NCBI GenBank assembly: GCA_033220425.1
Contig: CM065647.1
Coordinates: 372,001 to 436,000, forward strand
Direction of reading: 5' to 3'
Source: Lepraria neglecta
Lineage: Eukaryota; Ascomycota; Lecanoromycetes; Lecanorales; Stereocaulaceae
Length of the DNA stretch: 64,000 nt
In this document: positions 32,245-45,302 of the stretch, one piece after another
Layout of the letters: each line of letters begins with the position of its first letter
Position numbering within the stretch: position 1 is the stretch's first letter
The notes under the pieces: generated by a model
Seen by the model: the letters and a program-made list of their open reading frames with translations, nothing else
Database searches by the model: none
What the model was told of the DNA's origin: nothing
Program-made: the position numbers and the translations under genes

Positions 32245-35200
32245 CTAGAAAGTAACATCCTCGCTTGAAGAGGGAATTGCATTAGGCGAACCCCTGAATC
32301 GCGTCCGCTTGATGCTGTCCTTGTCTGGGCTGTAGCTGCCAGACGTTGTGATAGGCCTTGGGCCAGTTGGCTTACGCTGTGGAGCTGCGCCAGAAGCGGA
32401 GCGTGGTGAATCTCTCGTCTATTCGAACACGGTCAGTGAGCACGCTTGGAATATGAGGGAGGCTGGAGACATACAGGATCGTAGCCAGAAGAACCATTGC
32501 TGTATCTTTGCTCGGGCTGCAAGTGTTCGGTACTCAAAGGCGACGCAAAAGTCGGCCTAGTGTCTTTCGTAGCTATCTTTGGCGGCCGAGATGGTCCTGA
32601 TGGAACGAGAGGGCCGTCGTCCTTGACCTTTGGTGGGCGCGGCGGAGCCCTCGCTTCGTCAGCTGCTGAAGCCTCGGAGTACCCAGCATCAGATATTGGA
32701 GACAGATTGCCAGCTCCACTGTATCTATTGCCGGCACCTGGTACGTAGCGGGCTAGTGCAGGGTCGGAGCCAAAGGTATCAGAGGTAGGTGAGATAGGAG
32801 AGCGAGAACCGAAATTTCGGGCTTGGGATTCTAGGTTTTGTTGGAAGCGTTGTGTTGGCCCAGGACGAGGTTGTGGGTGCTGAAGGTTCATGGAGTTGCG
32901 GTGTGCTTCATACTTTGGAGCTTCGGATACTTGAGATGGGATAAGGGGCGAAGGAGGGCGATTATCTTGGGGAGTAATGTCTTCGTCATCCTCGAGCGAT
33001 TCATTAGAACGCAATCGATCGTCACCGTGGGGGTCGTAATGATCGTCATTATCGTAGTGCTGCAATTCAGATCCAGAGCGTGATGCTTCAGAGAAAGGCC
33101 GCTCTTTACGTCCATTGTTTCTAACGTTGTCGCCCATAGAAGAGGTCGTGGTTTTTGACCACCTGGAGATCTTTGGGAATCCAAAGATCGAGGAACTGCT
33201 GGACTTATGCTTGCGGCTCTTGTCAGTTCCTGTCCTTGGCGTATGCTCGTTGCTGTGTGTGCCAGTAGGCAGATGAACTTGAGGCGGAGTAGCCAGTGGC
33301 ACGGATCCAGCCCGGGGATTCTCTTTGGTAGGAGTGAGTAGCCGCTCGTTATTCTCGAATTGATGATCGAGCACCTTCTGCTCATGTTCGTCAGGTTCCT
33401 CGTCAGCTTCCAGTACTGTGCTGACACGGTTCTGGGACCCTTGGCGAACGTCTCTATTTCGCATGGCGCTAGTTTCTCTCGACGGAGAATTTGAGAAGTA
33501 GCCGGACTGGCCTGTGGACCCAGTACCTGCTTGGCCTTCTGGCTCGTAGCCATCGGGGCCAGCCGCACGCAGCTTTTCGTACGATTTCAGGCTTTGATCA
33601 CGAGTGTTTCCTACGCTGGGCCGTATTTCTTGAGAAGCCTTCAGACCTTCAACTTCTCCCAGCAGATGAACCAGCATATCTTCTATCTTGCTGATGTCGT
33701 TCTGATTGCGGCTACTAAGCCCTTGGAGAGCGCGCCTGAACACATTTCGTTTCTTGGCAGTCGTTTCTTCCTCGTCCTCAGCTGGAGAACGACGGGCAAA
33801 TTTAGTGGCTCCGGCCGGTTGGGGTCGTGGGCCTCCCAGAATGATCTTGTTTATGGTGCGATCGTGTTGTTTATTACTGGCATCCACCAAGATATCATCC
33901 TGCTCAGCGATGAATTTCTTCATCTCTTCGAAAGAATTGCGCATCTCAGCAGCGCTTCTGACCAGGGTTACTAGGATCTCGGTGTCTCTAGCGTTGCGTT
34001 GGGCGTCTCGCACAGTAAGCTGTTTATTGTTAGCCATTGCATGATTAGATTTCCGAGTGGATACATACGTGATCCATAAGCGCCACGATATCTTTCGATT
34101 GAATCCTATCAACACCTCCACCTGTGGCGCTGTCATAGAGTGGCGAGCCCATGCCATGTGCCATTCCACTGCTCATGTGTCTTGCATGGTTCTGGCTAAT
34201 GAACGGATCGTCATCATCAACCATGCCATCCATACCATTATCATTGAAAGATCTGGCTTTGTTAAAGCTGATTTCCGGACTTGCGGTGCCACGTTGGGGC
34301 CCGGGACCAGTGCCATAGCCCTCATCGTGGGTAGGACTGGGAATGGTATCCCTCGTCATGTATGAGTCCCGAGCTGTGCCAAAGTCATGGTTAACGTTGG
34401 GTTCGTATTGATCCTCAACATGGGGTTGATATCCATCCTTGATTGACAAGTCTCGCGACTGCATTTGCTTATCCGGAGAACTGTGCGCTGCGTTTGCTAT
34501 AGCTGCTGTGCCGAGGAAGGTTGCTGCTGCTGCCTTGAGGCTCTGATGGGCGCTTGAGTCCTTAGAGCGGGAGGCGACCTCCCCTTTGGCTTGTGGCGGC
34601 GTCGGTTTGTTTGGCCAGTGATCGAGATTGTCATTCTGGTAGCCGCCCATGGGCCCTTGGATGATCGATGGATTGGTGCTAATGTCAGAGTCTGAGTGAC
34701 GGAAGTGACCAATCTCGGGTATGGGGTCGTCAGCTATAGGCAAACCACTGGCACCCATAGGGATGTTCTCTTCGCGTTCCTCCATGGATCGAGCAACACT
34801 TTGACGTGGCGAATTCTGTGCAGAGAGCTGATCGTAATTGTGAGACTTCGCTGGGGATGCAAGACGCTCCTTCGAGCCCTTATCTCCCTGAGGAATTTCA
34901 CGATCGGCAGATGCCTCAACCCGATCGTCTTCATGTGATCCGGGATATGACTTATCTTCTTGTTTCGAACGCATCGAGACCGTTGAAGTATCGATGAGTG
35001 AAGCGACCGCAGACTCGACAGCCACTGGGGTATGGACGTAGTTAGGATTTCTGCCCGTGCCCACGGTCTGACGCTCCTGCGCAGAAGCGACTTTGTCGAG
35101 GTATTGGGCATCCGTACTGTCTTCGGTGTAATTGGTCATACGCTTGTAGTCGTTCATTGAATCTCTGTAGCTACTTTCTCCAGAACCACGATAGTGCTGA

Positions 35201-37647
35201 TTCTTCTCATGCTCCCGTTCCAGCCACTCATCCATTGCAGGATCTTTGTCAGAGTACTCTCCTTCTGTGAAACTCGAGTCTCGAAGTTGTTCAAGGACAT
35301 CTTCACCTGGCTCGAAGTTTATCCCTTTCGGCCTGTCCATACGTCTCATGTCTACGCTCACGGGGGACCCCAAAGATTTGATCGATGGAGAGCCTTTCTT
35401 TCTTTGCTGCTTGAGAGAAGCCAAAGATCCAGAGCTAGCTTTGTGGTGGAACGACTCACGATTGATCTCGCTCTCCTGACGGCTAGAAACACTCTGTATT
35501 GGGCTAAGACCCCGGCTTTCGTGCTGGTAGGCGTACTCGTTGCCATCGTATTGGTCATGGAGGTTTGCTAGCTGCTGCGCAGTGTAAGCGCCTACCCCAG
35601 CAACAGCTCCCATGACGGCTGGTTCTGCTATCTTCGAATGATGTTTTTCATCTTGAAAGCCTCGATCACTACGTAGGCTGTTCTGTTCGCTAGGACTGCT
35701 GGGGGAGAGATTGCTGGGGGAGATATTGCTGTGGTGGGTAGCCAGGCCCTTTTGCATGCCTAGCGGCGACCTCGTTGGTGTCCTTGTTGCAGGAGATAGT
35801 ACTTCACGTGGTGAGCCGCGAGAAACCTGCCGAAGTTCCGCAATATGTCGTTCCTCAGAAGGGGACGACGGCTCTTCAGTCCGTTCGGAGGTTATCGACT
35901 CTCGCGTTAGCTCAGAGCTGTGGATATCGCTCTGCATTGGCATTGGAGGAACGTCATGTTTGTTGAAAGGGTCCTCAGTACTCTCAGCAAGGCTGGCACT
36001 TCGACTGTGGCTTTTGCTGCTCCGTCTTCGCCGACGCTCTTTCCTGTCAATGCTTGATCGGGAATCGTTGTGCTTCAGGTCATGGCGGTTCAAGGCCGCA
36101 GCTGTAAGGATGCCCCCAGCCATAGCTCCAGCGGCAGCGTCTCTTAATCCATGTCCCTCCCTGCTCTTCTTCCGCTTTCCACCATCATAAATGACGGTGT
36201 CTTCAGACATCTCCCGCTCAGATCTGCGGTCTGAAGGCGAATCGGATTTTCTGTCGCGCCTGCTCTCCTTTCTGCCTTTGATCGAGTCGCCAGATAATAG
36301 AGTGCCTGCATTGTTCTCGTCTCTGTTTAAGAATACTTTGGGCTTTCCAGAGACATCCGGAGCACTTGCATGCTTAGAGAGCTTGCGTGACATCTCACTT
36401 CGTGAAGCACTACTGCCAGAAGCTACCGAGCCCCTGTTGTCTCGCTCAAACTTTTGACGAGTTTGTTGCATCTTCTGCTCTTGCTTCAGGGTCTCGAGTT
36501 CTGGCATGATAAGGCGGCGAATGGCATTTTCCACAGTCTCGAGCAATTTGGGATTCGCGTTGATTGAAGACTTCGAGGTTCCAGACTGCAAAGAGTATTG
36601 ATCTCCAGACTGTCGTCGATCAGACAGCTGAGAATTAGTAGCAATACTGGACTCGGCGCCGCTCGGGAGCTCCTCCTCTCTGTGATGCTTGCTCGACCTA
36701 CGCCGTCCGCTCTTGGACGTCTCAGCGATCTGTTCGTTGCTGACACTGCGACTTCGAGTCTTGCTGCTCCTCTTGTGCTTCCCACTGCTAACCTCTCGAG
36801 GCCTGGCTGCAAGTTTCTCGGCAACTTTATGGGCCAGTCTTTCTTTACTGAGACTCCTGCTTCTTCTTCGTGATGGCGTCTTTAGCGTGTTGGTACTTAT
36901 GACAGCATCTCTGCTCAGGCTCCGACTCCTGTTGCGACGGGGAGTCGCACTCTCGGTCTTGCCTTCGAGCATACTATCTGGTGGCATCGACGATATTTCT
37001 GACGGGTTCACTTGTATGTAGCGCTCTTCTCTCGCCTGCTCCTCCTGGCCCACGCTCGTTGTCGCAGATATGTCACTCCCTTGGTCTCTGTGTATGACCT
37101 CAATCTCCACTGGCGCGTATCTGTGAGCTAAGCTCGACTCTTCTGCGGCTGATGTATACGAGCTGATGCTCTTATCGTCTCCACTTCCCGACACAACTCG
37201 TCTTTCTTCCGTAGAATGTGGGCCCAGCGATATTCGTCTCGTATACGAAGGCTTGCGGCTGCCTTTGGATTCAGTGACTTGAATATGCTCGTTGGTGTCC
37301 TTAATCTTGCGCGCAGCTGATGGCGTGACCTTGACCCGCACGCTCGGCCTGGAGTGCACGTTTGATCCCTTCCCACCTCCGAAGTATTCAATCAATAGGG
37401 ACGTTTGTGATCGATTCGATCCACGAGTGAGTTCTCCTTCCTTGTCGCTGCTGCGAGACTCTCTGCGCTTCTTTGTAGGGATTGTGACCGGACTGCCGTC
37501 TTCTGGAATGGAGTAAGAGGTCTTATCGGTGCGACGTGAAACGTCCGTGGCAAGATCGCCTTCTTCTCCACTGCCGCCCGAGGTTTGGAAGGTCGAAGAC
37601 TCTGTTGGTGCGGGCAATGGCAGTTTGCTGTGAGTCTCAACGCCCAT
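32245..37647 (-). CDS. Very large disordered Ser/Arg-rich protein
   Basis: Three exons: 37647-34069, 34019-32475, 32418-32245; 1,765 residues, joins in frame. Nearly all low-complexity and charged, with RS-type clusters (SRRRSRSLSKERL, KTRSRSVSNEQ). Three short Gly/Ala-rich hydrophobic stretches stand out of the disorder: AAAGAMAGGILTAAAL, AVMGAVAGVGAYTAQQL and AAAATFLGTAAIANAA. The first intron joins ALMDH to LTVRDAQRNARDTEILVTLV, the start of the one helical segment (about residues 1,190-1,260), which is probably the structured or binding part. A PPRP-rich motif follows (APPRPPKVKDD, GPSRPPK). I do not recognise a named family; the pattern suggests a scaffold for the cell cortex or septum, but that is a guess. 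Confidence 0.8.
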
Positions 37648-38986
37648 TGCGGTGACGGGACCTGCTTTGGGCGTGAAGAACCAGAACTATTCGATGAATA
37701 TGGATGCGTAGATGGGATTGAAGTCTTTCGGTGTGTAATTAAGGGTCGTTTAGGTCTAACAACTCGAGTGAAGCAGAGGTCGTACTGGATCGAAGGTAGA
37801 GGTCTTAATGTGATGCCACGATTGTCAACAAACCAGTGTCCCAACCGTTGGAGCGTGAAGTAGAGCAGCCTGAGGCAATCGTAGAATCCTGTCTTGCGAC
37901 AGCAGTAGAAGTGTGCTAGAGTGAGCTGAAAAATTGGTGTTGAGGTGTAACGATCTATTCTGTTGACAATGGCTGGTAAGGTTTGGGGATCGGTAACCGA
38001 GCACCAGGAGGATTGGCTGGCTGCGTCGGAGGGTCACTCCGATTAGATGGATGGCAGCATTGAATGCTTCAGATCTGTAGCAATAATGCAAGTGCTCATC
38101 AGAGAGATTGGCAAAAGGGGGGAGAAGTGATGCTGGGACTGGGATTGTTGTGAAGTCGGAAAAGAAGGCTGAGAGCTTTGAGACAACAAACTGCCGGTAA
38201 GCTAAATCTAGCCTACCCTGGATCCGCGGTTTGATAGGTCGACTTCCAGTGGACTTTCACCCAAACGGCTGCTTATTACGAAGCGCAGGAGGCTGCCTTG
38301 TGAAAGGCTTGTGAGCAATCCTTTTGCTATTTTCTACAGGTCTACAAGACTGCCAAAGGCTGGAGGCCAAATGGTTATCCAGCCCGGTCAACTCCTGAAT
38401 CGTGCAGGGAGCGGTTCCTGTTCGAGTGCAATCGGCAATTGTTGCTTTGCCACACTCCGAAGATCTCCCCATTGCCGCCCCACATAAACAGTCCGCCAGA
38501 TCCCTTACACTTCGTCCATAAATAGACTGCCATATCACATTATTCTGTTGCCCAGCTTTCGTATTTCATAGCAACAGTGGCTTCTGATGTGTGATTCTTC
38601 AAGAGCCTTCGGCGACTGATATTGGCTCGATTGCTTTCCGCCGGGAGGGACGTTGTTCACCCGGCGACCGCTGATGACAACACCATCCTGAGCAAAGTGA
38701 TTGGATACTCGAACATGCTCGTTCCCGCGCTTGACAACTCATCAATCCAAGCGCTGGGATGGGTGGATGGGATTCGTGGATATCATTTTTATGGAAGGAT
38801 GCGTTTGCAGCCCGACTTGGGCCTGAGCACGAGGTCAAATATTGCCTCTTTGGCTCGTGGTGCATTCCTTGGCATAGTCCTGTCTCAAACTCCAATGATA
38901 AAGAGCTCTTAATATCACCACGTGATATCTGACAGCTCCGCCAACACCAAGCTAATCTACAAAACATCAAGGAGAAAGTTTGCATC
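37648..38986. other. Intergenic; long upstream region of the disordered-protein gene
   Basis: 1.3 kb between HAS1 and the large gene, both leftward. Frames at 38,257-38,538 and 38,599-39,051 show no domain; the latter overlaps the HAS1 3' end in another frame. Likely promoter and 5' leader. Confidence 0.45.
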
Positions 38987-41191
38987 CTAATCCCGGTTGC
39001 CATCAATTCGTATCCGATGGAACTTCTGCCCTTGCTTGGGTTGACTTCCATAAGCCCTTCTACCCTCCTTCTTCTTGTCCCTACTCATACTCGCTCCCAG
39101 CGTAATGTCAACGCGTGGAGGCGTCTGAAACCCAAAGGATTTTGCTACCTTGACCAGGTCAAGTTTGTGGACATCGAAGATAGACCGTAAGCTGTGAGAA
39201 GCATATGCTTGTAGATATGACCGATAGCCATCTTTCGCCGACTATGACCAACAGGCGTCAGTATCAGACCGATTATTAAAGAACAAGAGAACTCTCACTT
39301 TGTTTAAATAGTAGTTCTGGCAAATAAGCTTCTCTAGCTGTGATTGAATGTTGAAGATCCGCTTTGCTGGAAATTCGAACTCCACCAACGGCACTCGTGC
39401 CTCTTTAAGATGCTTAAGAAAGCCCACTTCTGATGGCTGTAGAAACATTAGACTTCTCCCTTTGCCGTTTGAGCCTCGGGCAGTCCGTCCAACGCGATGA
39501 ATGTAATCCTGTTTCCAATATGTTAGCTTGAAGGGTTCCAGTATAGAAGGAACGGAGGGTCCAACTCTCGGATCATCAGGTGGATCGAATTGCACAATCC
39601 AGTCCACGGACGGTATCTTCGAACAAATTAGCAGGTGTTGGAGTACAGCAAGTACGGCTGCGACTCACATCTAGGCCTCTTGCTGCCACGTCTGTGCAGA
39701 TTAAAGTCCCTTTGCTGGAGTTGCAGAACTCAAAAAATGTGTTTGTACGCTGGACAAGTATGATGGTTAGAATTGTGTACAAAACATGCAAAATGCCGGA
39801 TTTCATACCTTCTGCTGCTTTTGCTTTCCATGCAGGCTGAGTACAGGCAGATCGATGTAATTCAGGAGTTCAGAATGATACTGTCAGGGTCAGTACGTCT
39901 AATAAAGATTGAGCACTCTGGGTTGAGTATGGGACTCACGTTGACGCAATTGCAACTGGAAAAGAACACGATCACTTTCTTGTTCAGGTTCTTTTTCAAA
40001 AACGAGAATAAAAGCAAAAAGCGTTTGTCCGAGTCACATATGACATATCCCTGCTCGAGTCCTTCGACAGTGCTATGCTCCTTCTTATGGTCCACATTGA
40101 TGTATAGCGGACCTGGCCTTAGTGATATCCGGGCTAGATCCTCAACTTTTGTCGTTTGTGTAGCAGAGAAAAGCATTGTCTGACGCTCTTCTTTTGGCAG
40201 GATCTTTACAATCTGCCTCATCTCATCCTCAAAGCCGACTTCTAAGATCCGGTCTGCTTCATCTATCACGAGTGCCTTGATATTCTTGAACACGAAGCCA
40301 GGGGTATTTTGCAAGTGGTCTAGGAGACGTCCGGGGGTCGCAATGACCAAGTTTACTCCTTTGGCGAGCTTCTCAGCTTCCGCTCTTCTGTTCGCTCCAC
40401 CAATCACGATGCCGTAGGTTTGCGAGTGATTTGCCATCAGCTCACGTGCAACGCCGAATATCTGTAACGCAAGCTCTCGAGTAGGTGAGACAACAATGAC
40501 GCCTGTCCCGTTCCTGTTTTTCATCAGCCCTGGTCCTAAATTCAGCTGTGCCTGCCACAAACCTAGGCTTGAACCTCAAAGCACTCAGCATCTCGACAGC
40601 GGGGATCAGGAAAGCAAGAGTCTTCCCAGACCCAGTCTTCGCTGCTCCTAGAACATCTCTTCCCGCCATTAATGGTGGTATGCCCCTCTGTTGTATCTCC
40701 GTCATCTGGTCAAACTTCATTTCCTCTATTGCCTGCATCGTCTTGCTCGATAGGTTGAGGTCCGCGAACCGTTTTGGATCCGCTCCAGCGGATGGTAACG
40801 ATAGAGATGTAGTTGATGGCATATCTGGGTCGGCTGTGTCTTCGTCGCCAGCCGGTGCCACGTTTTCAGTCTCTTCTTCCTCATTTTCTTGTTCTACAAG
40901 AACACTCTCAACAGCATCTTCCTCTTCAAGCTTACCATCAGTAGCAGGTGCTACTACGTGTTGCTTTGAATCTGCCGAGTCATTGTGGTCGCGCTTGCGC
41001 TTCTTGAACTTCTTGTGAGTCTCAGATTTTGCGGGGCCGTTGACGGATGGAAGGGCTTCTAGGGCGTCATTTGATTTGGCAGCTGGCTCTTCTACAGCAC
41101 TGGCGTGCTTGCGCTTGTGCTTCTTCGATTTGAGCTCTGTGTTCTCCATACTGACTTGTTTTTTTCGCGGCTTGAAGCTTTGGTATGGCAT
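38987..41191 (-). CDS. HAS1: ATP-dependent RNA helicase Has1 (DEAD-box)
   Basis: Seven exons: 41191-40563, 40513-39940, 39880-39809, 39749-39669, 39616-39566, 39508-39299, 39241-38987; 623 residues, all in frame. A charged, Lys/Glu-rich N-terminus of about 155 residues precedes the helicase core: Q motif [13 protein letters not shown], motif [34 protein letters not shown] (VIDEADRIL), SAT (LFSATQTT), then the second RecA domain with [17 protein letters not shown] and HRVGRTARG. The C-terminal part ([45 protein letters not shown]) is specific to Has1/DDX18. It works in the nucleolus on both 40S and 60S ribosome assembly. Confidence 0.96.
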
Positions 41192-42459
41192 TTTCTGCTC
41201 GTTACGCTAGTTAAATTTAAGCGAGCAGAGCTAGCGGCGGATCTTCTCATCGTTCCCGAAGCCAGACTGAAGATCGATCATGAAAGTCATCTCGACTTGG
41301 ACTTGGACTGCCGACATATCCGATGCCCATTTATGTTTACATTTCCAATGTGATCAGCCAGCCTCTACAACGGCAAACCGAATACGATTCTGAGGAAAAG
41401 GCAAGCAATGGAGCTTTTCTAGGCTTTGGTTGGCTTAAATGCGAGCAAAGACAGCTCCGCCAAGCGCGTACCTGCATAAAATCCCGCGAGAAGGAACTTT
41501 GGGATTTGTTATGGTTCATAAACATTTCTACCAATGCACATTAGTGGCACAGAGGCTACGGGATTGAAACGTCAAACAATCGTCCTGCTTTACAGCTTCA
41601 AAAGGCACGGCTGACTTGGCAGTGTGGGGGCTATCTATTTGGACCTGACTTCTCTGCTCGATAGGGCGAGAAGATGCAGTAAACTCGACAGGCGATTAAT
41701 GTCAGGCAAAGAGGAGAGATTGAAACCCCTTATTATTCTAAGTATAAGTTTACGCTTCGTCAGCAGTGGAAGGCCCTAGAACGAAACAAAACATTCGCCT
41801 CATAGTAGAGTAGAAGATCCAATTCCAGACAACAAAGCGTCGCATAAACCCTTTGAACTCCGTTTAATCCGATCATTTCGTAGTCTTTGTCGTCAATAGC
41901 TACTATACTCTATGTAGTGGTGGTGAAGTATGTTGACCATTACGCGTTACAGAGGTGGATACGACGCTCAGCCCCACCGCGGCCGGTCCCCTGAGATTAT
42001 TTTGGCGCTAAGTTTGCCTCCTTGTCGCTGACATTCCTGGCTGCATCTTCACAAACATCTTCCTACTATCACACCACCTACTTCCATCACCTTGTGCGAT
42101 CTCTCGTTCCTCATACAATCGTTTTCGATGGAGTTGTTGGGCTGAGGTCTTCTCCAGAATCACCTCACTGACTCGAGACTGCCAATCCCCACGTTCCGGG
42201 TCGCCACTCGTTCCATTTCCTTGAATTCTAATTTTGGTCGTCGCCCGCAGCGACCAGATCACGCTCCCGCCAGCATTCAACCACGACCTTCTCTTCGGAT
42301 CTTTTCGGATCACAGTGTATAGACATTAGGCTTCAGGAAGCATCAGATATTGAAGGGGGTGGCCCAATCCTTGCGGCGATTGCGCAACCCGGTCTCTCTT
42401 CAGCTACACAGCAACTGGCCTTGTGGAGGTTTCGATCCTTCATCTGAATACACCCTATA
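41192..42459. other. Intergenic, divergent promoters
   Basis: 1.27 kb between HAS1 (leftward) and the flavin carrier (rightward). Frames present (for example 42,008-42,313 minus) lack any recognisable content. Confidence 0.45.
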
Positions 42460-44879
42460 ATGCAGCTCTCATTGTTATCAAAGCCAGCATGGCTTTTTCT
42501 CGCCGCCATAACCTACCTCTCGCCAGTCGCATCTGCTGAAAAGATAATCGAGTCGAAATCGTTGAACCCTTGTCAATCCAACTCAAGCTTTACTGCGACT
42601 CTCTTCAATGTCGCCTTCACACCGGCTAACAACAGTCTGGCCTTTGACATTGTTGGTGTTTCATCGATATCCGGTTACGTCACGGCAGAAATCGACGTTA
42701 TCGCTTACGGCTACCAAGCCTTGAACCAGACCTTCGATCCTTGTACACAAAACTTGGAGGGCATGTGCCCCATGAATACTGGGCAGATCAATATTCAATC
42801 AAACATCAACATCCCCAATAGTGTGATCGATAGAATCCCCAGCATTGCGTACGGCGTACCGGACTTGGACGGATTGGTGAAGATCTATATCAAGAACAAG
42901 GCTACTGGTGTCAGCGTGGCTTGTGTCGAAGCACAGCTATCTAATGGCCAGACTGTCGATCTTCCAGCTGTTGGATGGACAACTGCAGTCATTGCTGGTC
43001 TGGCACTACTTGCTTCTGCCGTAACCTCTGGATTGGGACACTCCAATACGGCCGCCCACGTAGCCGCCAATGCCCTTTCTTTGTTTGGTTTCTTCCAAGC
43101 TCAAGCAATAATCGGCATGACCGCTGTCCCCCTTCCGCCAATCGTCGCATCGTGGACTCAAAACTTCCAGTGGAGCTTGGGCATCATTAGAATCGGGTTC
43201 CTGGAGTCGGTCTGTACATGGTATCAAAGGGCCACAGGAGGAACACCATCGACGCTCCTCTCAAACTTGAATACCGCCTCTGTGGAGGTTCAGAAGCGAT
43301 CCCTAATTGGTCAGAAGATTGTCATGCGTGCTATTCATGAGATCGCCAAACGAACCAACAACGTCGCCGGTTCGAGTACTAGCACAGCTGGCAAAGTGGT
43401 TTTGGTACGAGGAATCAAAAGAGTCGGGTTCCGCGCTAAGATTGAAACCACGAACATATTCTTGACCGGTCTTATCTTCTTTATCATCTTCGTGTTCCTT
43501 ACAGCTATCTGTGTGGCGCTGTTCAAAGCCTTCTGTGAAGCCGCAGTCAAAGCCGGATGGTTCAAGGGAGACAAGTTCGAGGATTTCAGGACCGGCTGGA
43601 GGGTTGTGCTGAAAGGAATTCTTTTCCGCTTGGTAAGCGATCGTGATTGTAGCTTGATAGTCTGTTTGCTAATATGGGGGTTGCAGGTACTCATTGGTTA
43701 TCCGCAAATATGCATCCTTTGCCTGTGGGAACTAACGGAGAGAGATTCGGCGGCTGAAGTTGTGCTCGCCCTATTCTTCTTTGTTTCCATGAGCGCAGCT
43801 CTGGCATGGGCCTCGCTCAAGGTCTTCCGCATCGCGAAACGATCGGTCAACATGCACAAGAACCCAGCCTACATCCTCTACTCCGACCCATCAGCTCTCA
43901 ACAAATGGGGCTTCCTCTACGTTCAATTCCGTGCTACCGCATATTATTTTGTTATGCCACTACTAGGCTACATCCTTCTCAAAGCGTTATTCATAGCCTT
44001 CGCGCAAAATAGCGGTACAACCCAAGCTATTGCTTTGGTGGTTATCGAAGCCGGTTTCCTCATTGGGGTCAGCATCCTTCGACCTTGGATGGACAAGAAA
44101 ACCAACGCCTTCAATATCTCCATCGCCGCCGTTAACTTCCTCAACGTTATCTTTTTACTTGTATTCACAGCAGTCTTCAATCAGCCAGTAAGTCTGCGCA
44201 AATGCCGTTGATGTATCTCCTATGCTGACAAGCAATCCAGGGAATCGTTACTGGTGTGATGGGTGTGATCTTCTTCATCGTCAACGCTGCATTTGCTTTG
44301 GTCCTCCTGTTGTTGGTACTCATTGCTACTGGCTACGCCATATTCTCTAAGAACCCTGATACCCGATATCAGCCCATGCGAGATGACCGTGGCTCCTTCA
44401 TCAAGTCCCAGACACAATTCAATACCGAGCTTGATGCTCTTGGCGTGACTGCCCGAGGAGACATGGCTCAGAAAGGATACTATAGCCGCGACCTTGACGA
44501 GGACGATGACTCTTTCTCCTCAGGATCCGCCGGGAAGAACCACGACGCCGCTGGTGTACACCTACCAGCATCAACCGCCAACTCGGTTATGAGAGAACCA
44601 CCACGCTCTCCCATTGACCCAAATATGCCATACTTCCCTAGTGACGGAACTCCTCGTCACGGCGCGCCTAACCAGCATGGCGACATGTACAGCGGAGACA
44701 ACTCCAGTTCTCGTCCAGGTGCCGACATGCCATTGATGAACAACTCCCGGAACAATAATGGTGACCGACGGCAAGAAACTTCACCATACCGTCGAGCACC
44801 ATCGTCACACTCGAACGGGGGCTACAGGCAGCAGAACAGTTCGAGTCCATGGCAGCGAGGCGCCGGCTACGACCACTGA
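42460..44879 (+). CDS. Flavin carrier / TRP-like channel (FLC family)
   Basis: Three exons: 42460-43632, 43687-44187, 44241-44879; 770 residues. Signal peptide of about 26 residues (LFLAAITYLSPVASA), then an ML-like lumenal domain (about 27-165) with paired cysteines (NPCQSN, DPCTQNLEGMC), then nine or so membrane segments of the TRP-like domain, including GWRVVLKGILFRLVLIGYPQ and LCLWELTERDSAAEVVLA, typical of Flc1/Flc2/Flc3. A 190-residue cytosolic tail is disordered. The first intron (54 bases) lacks stops and is called from the conserved join FRL|VLIGYPQ. The family imports FAD into the ER and supports cell-wall maintenance and calcium handling. Which paralog it is cannot be told. Confidence 0.92.
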
Positions 44880-45302
44880 TACGGACCATGTTACGGCCAC
44901 GACAATCAGCATATAATACATATTGATAATGTTCTTCTATAATTATCATTGACCGGCAAGGCTACGGAGGCTGCATTTGTTTTCAGCAGCACCCTTATGC
45001 ATTGACTCGGGGTTCGGCGACCTCTTATAGTCCACTTGATGGGGCAGAGAGTACCTGTACATTGGGGGCATTTTGGCAAAAAGATATTGCATTTGGATGC
45101 TTAATGAAGAAAGGCATTGGAGGGCTTTGGTGCTCGTTATAGGTACCTCAGTTATGTAGATAGTCAAGAATCTGAATTGCATCTTCGAAGAATCTTAGAT
45201 GTCATGATGCGTGAATGTAGGTTTACAATCCGAAACTCGCTCTTACGCCGACACAATTGCTTTTCATGCAATGTGCAATATCTTTCCATCTTCCCATCCT
45301 CG
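44880..45302. other. Intergenic, convergent 3' ends
   Basis: Between the flavin carrier and NDUFAF2 3' ends. Nothing else seen. Confidence 0.45.

Noticed and set aside
35711-36190. 159-codon plus-strand frame inside the large disordered gene
   Set aside because: Antisense shadow of a low-complexity coding exon.
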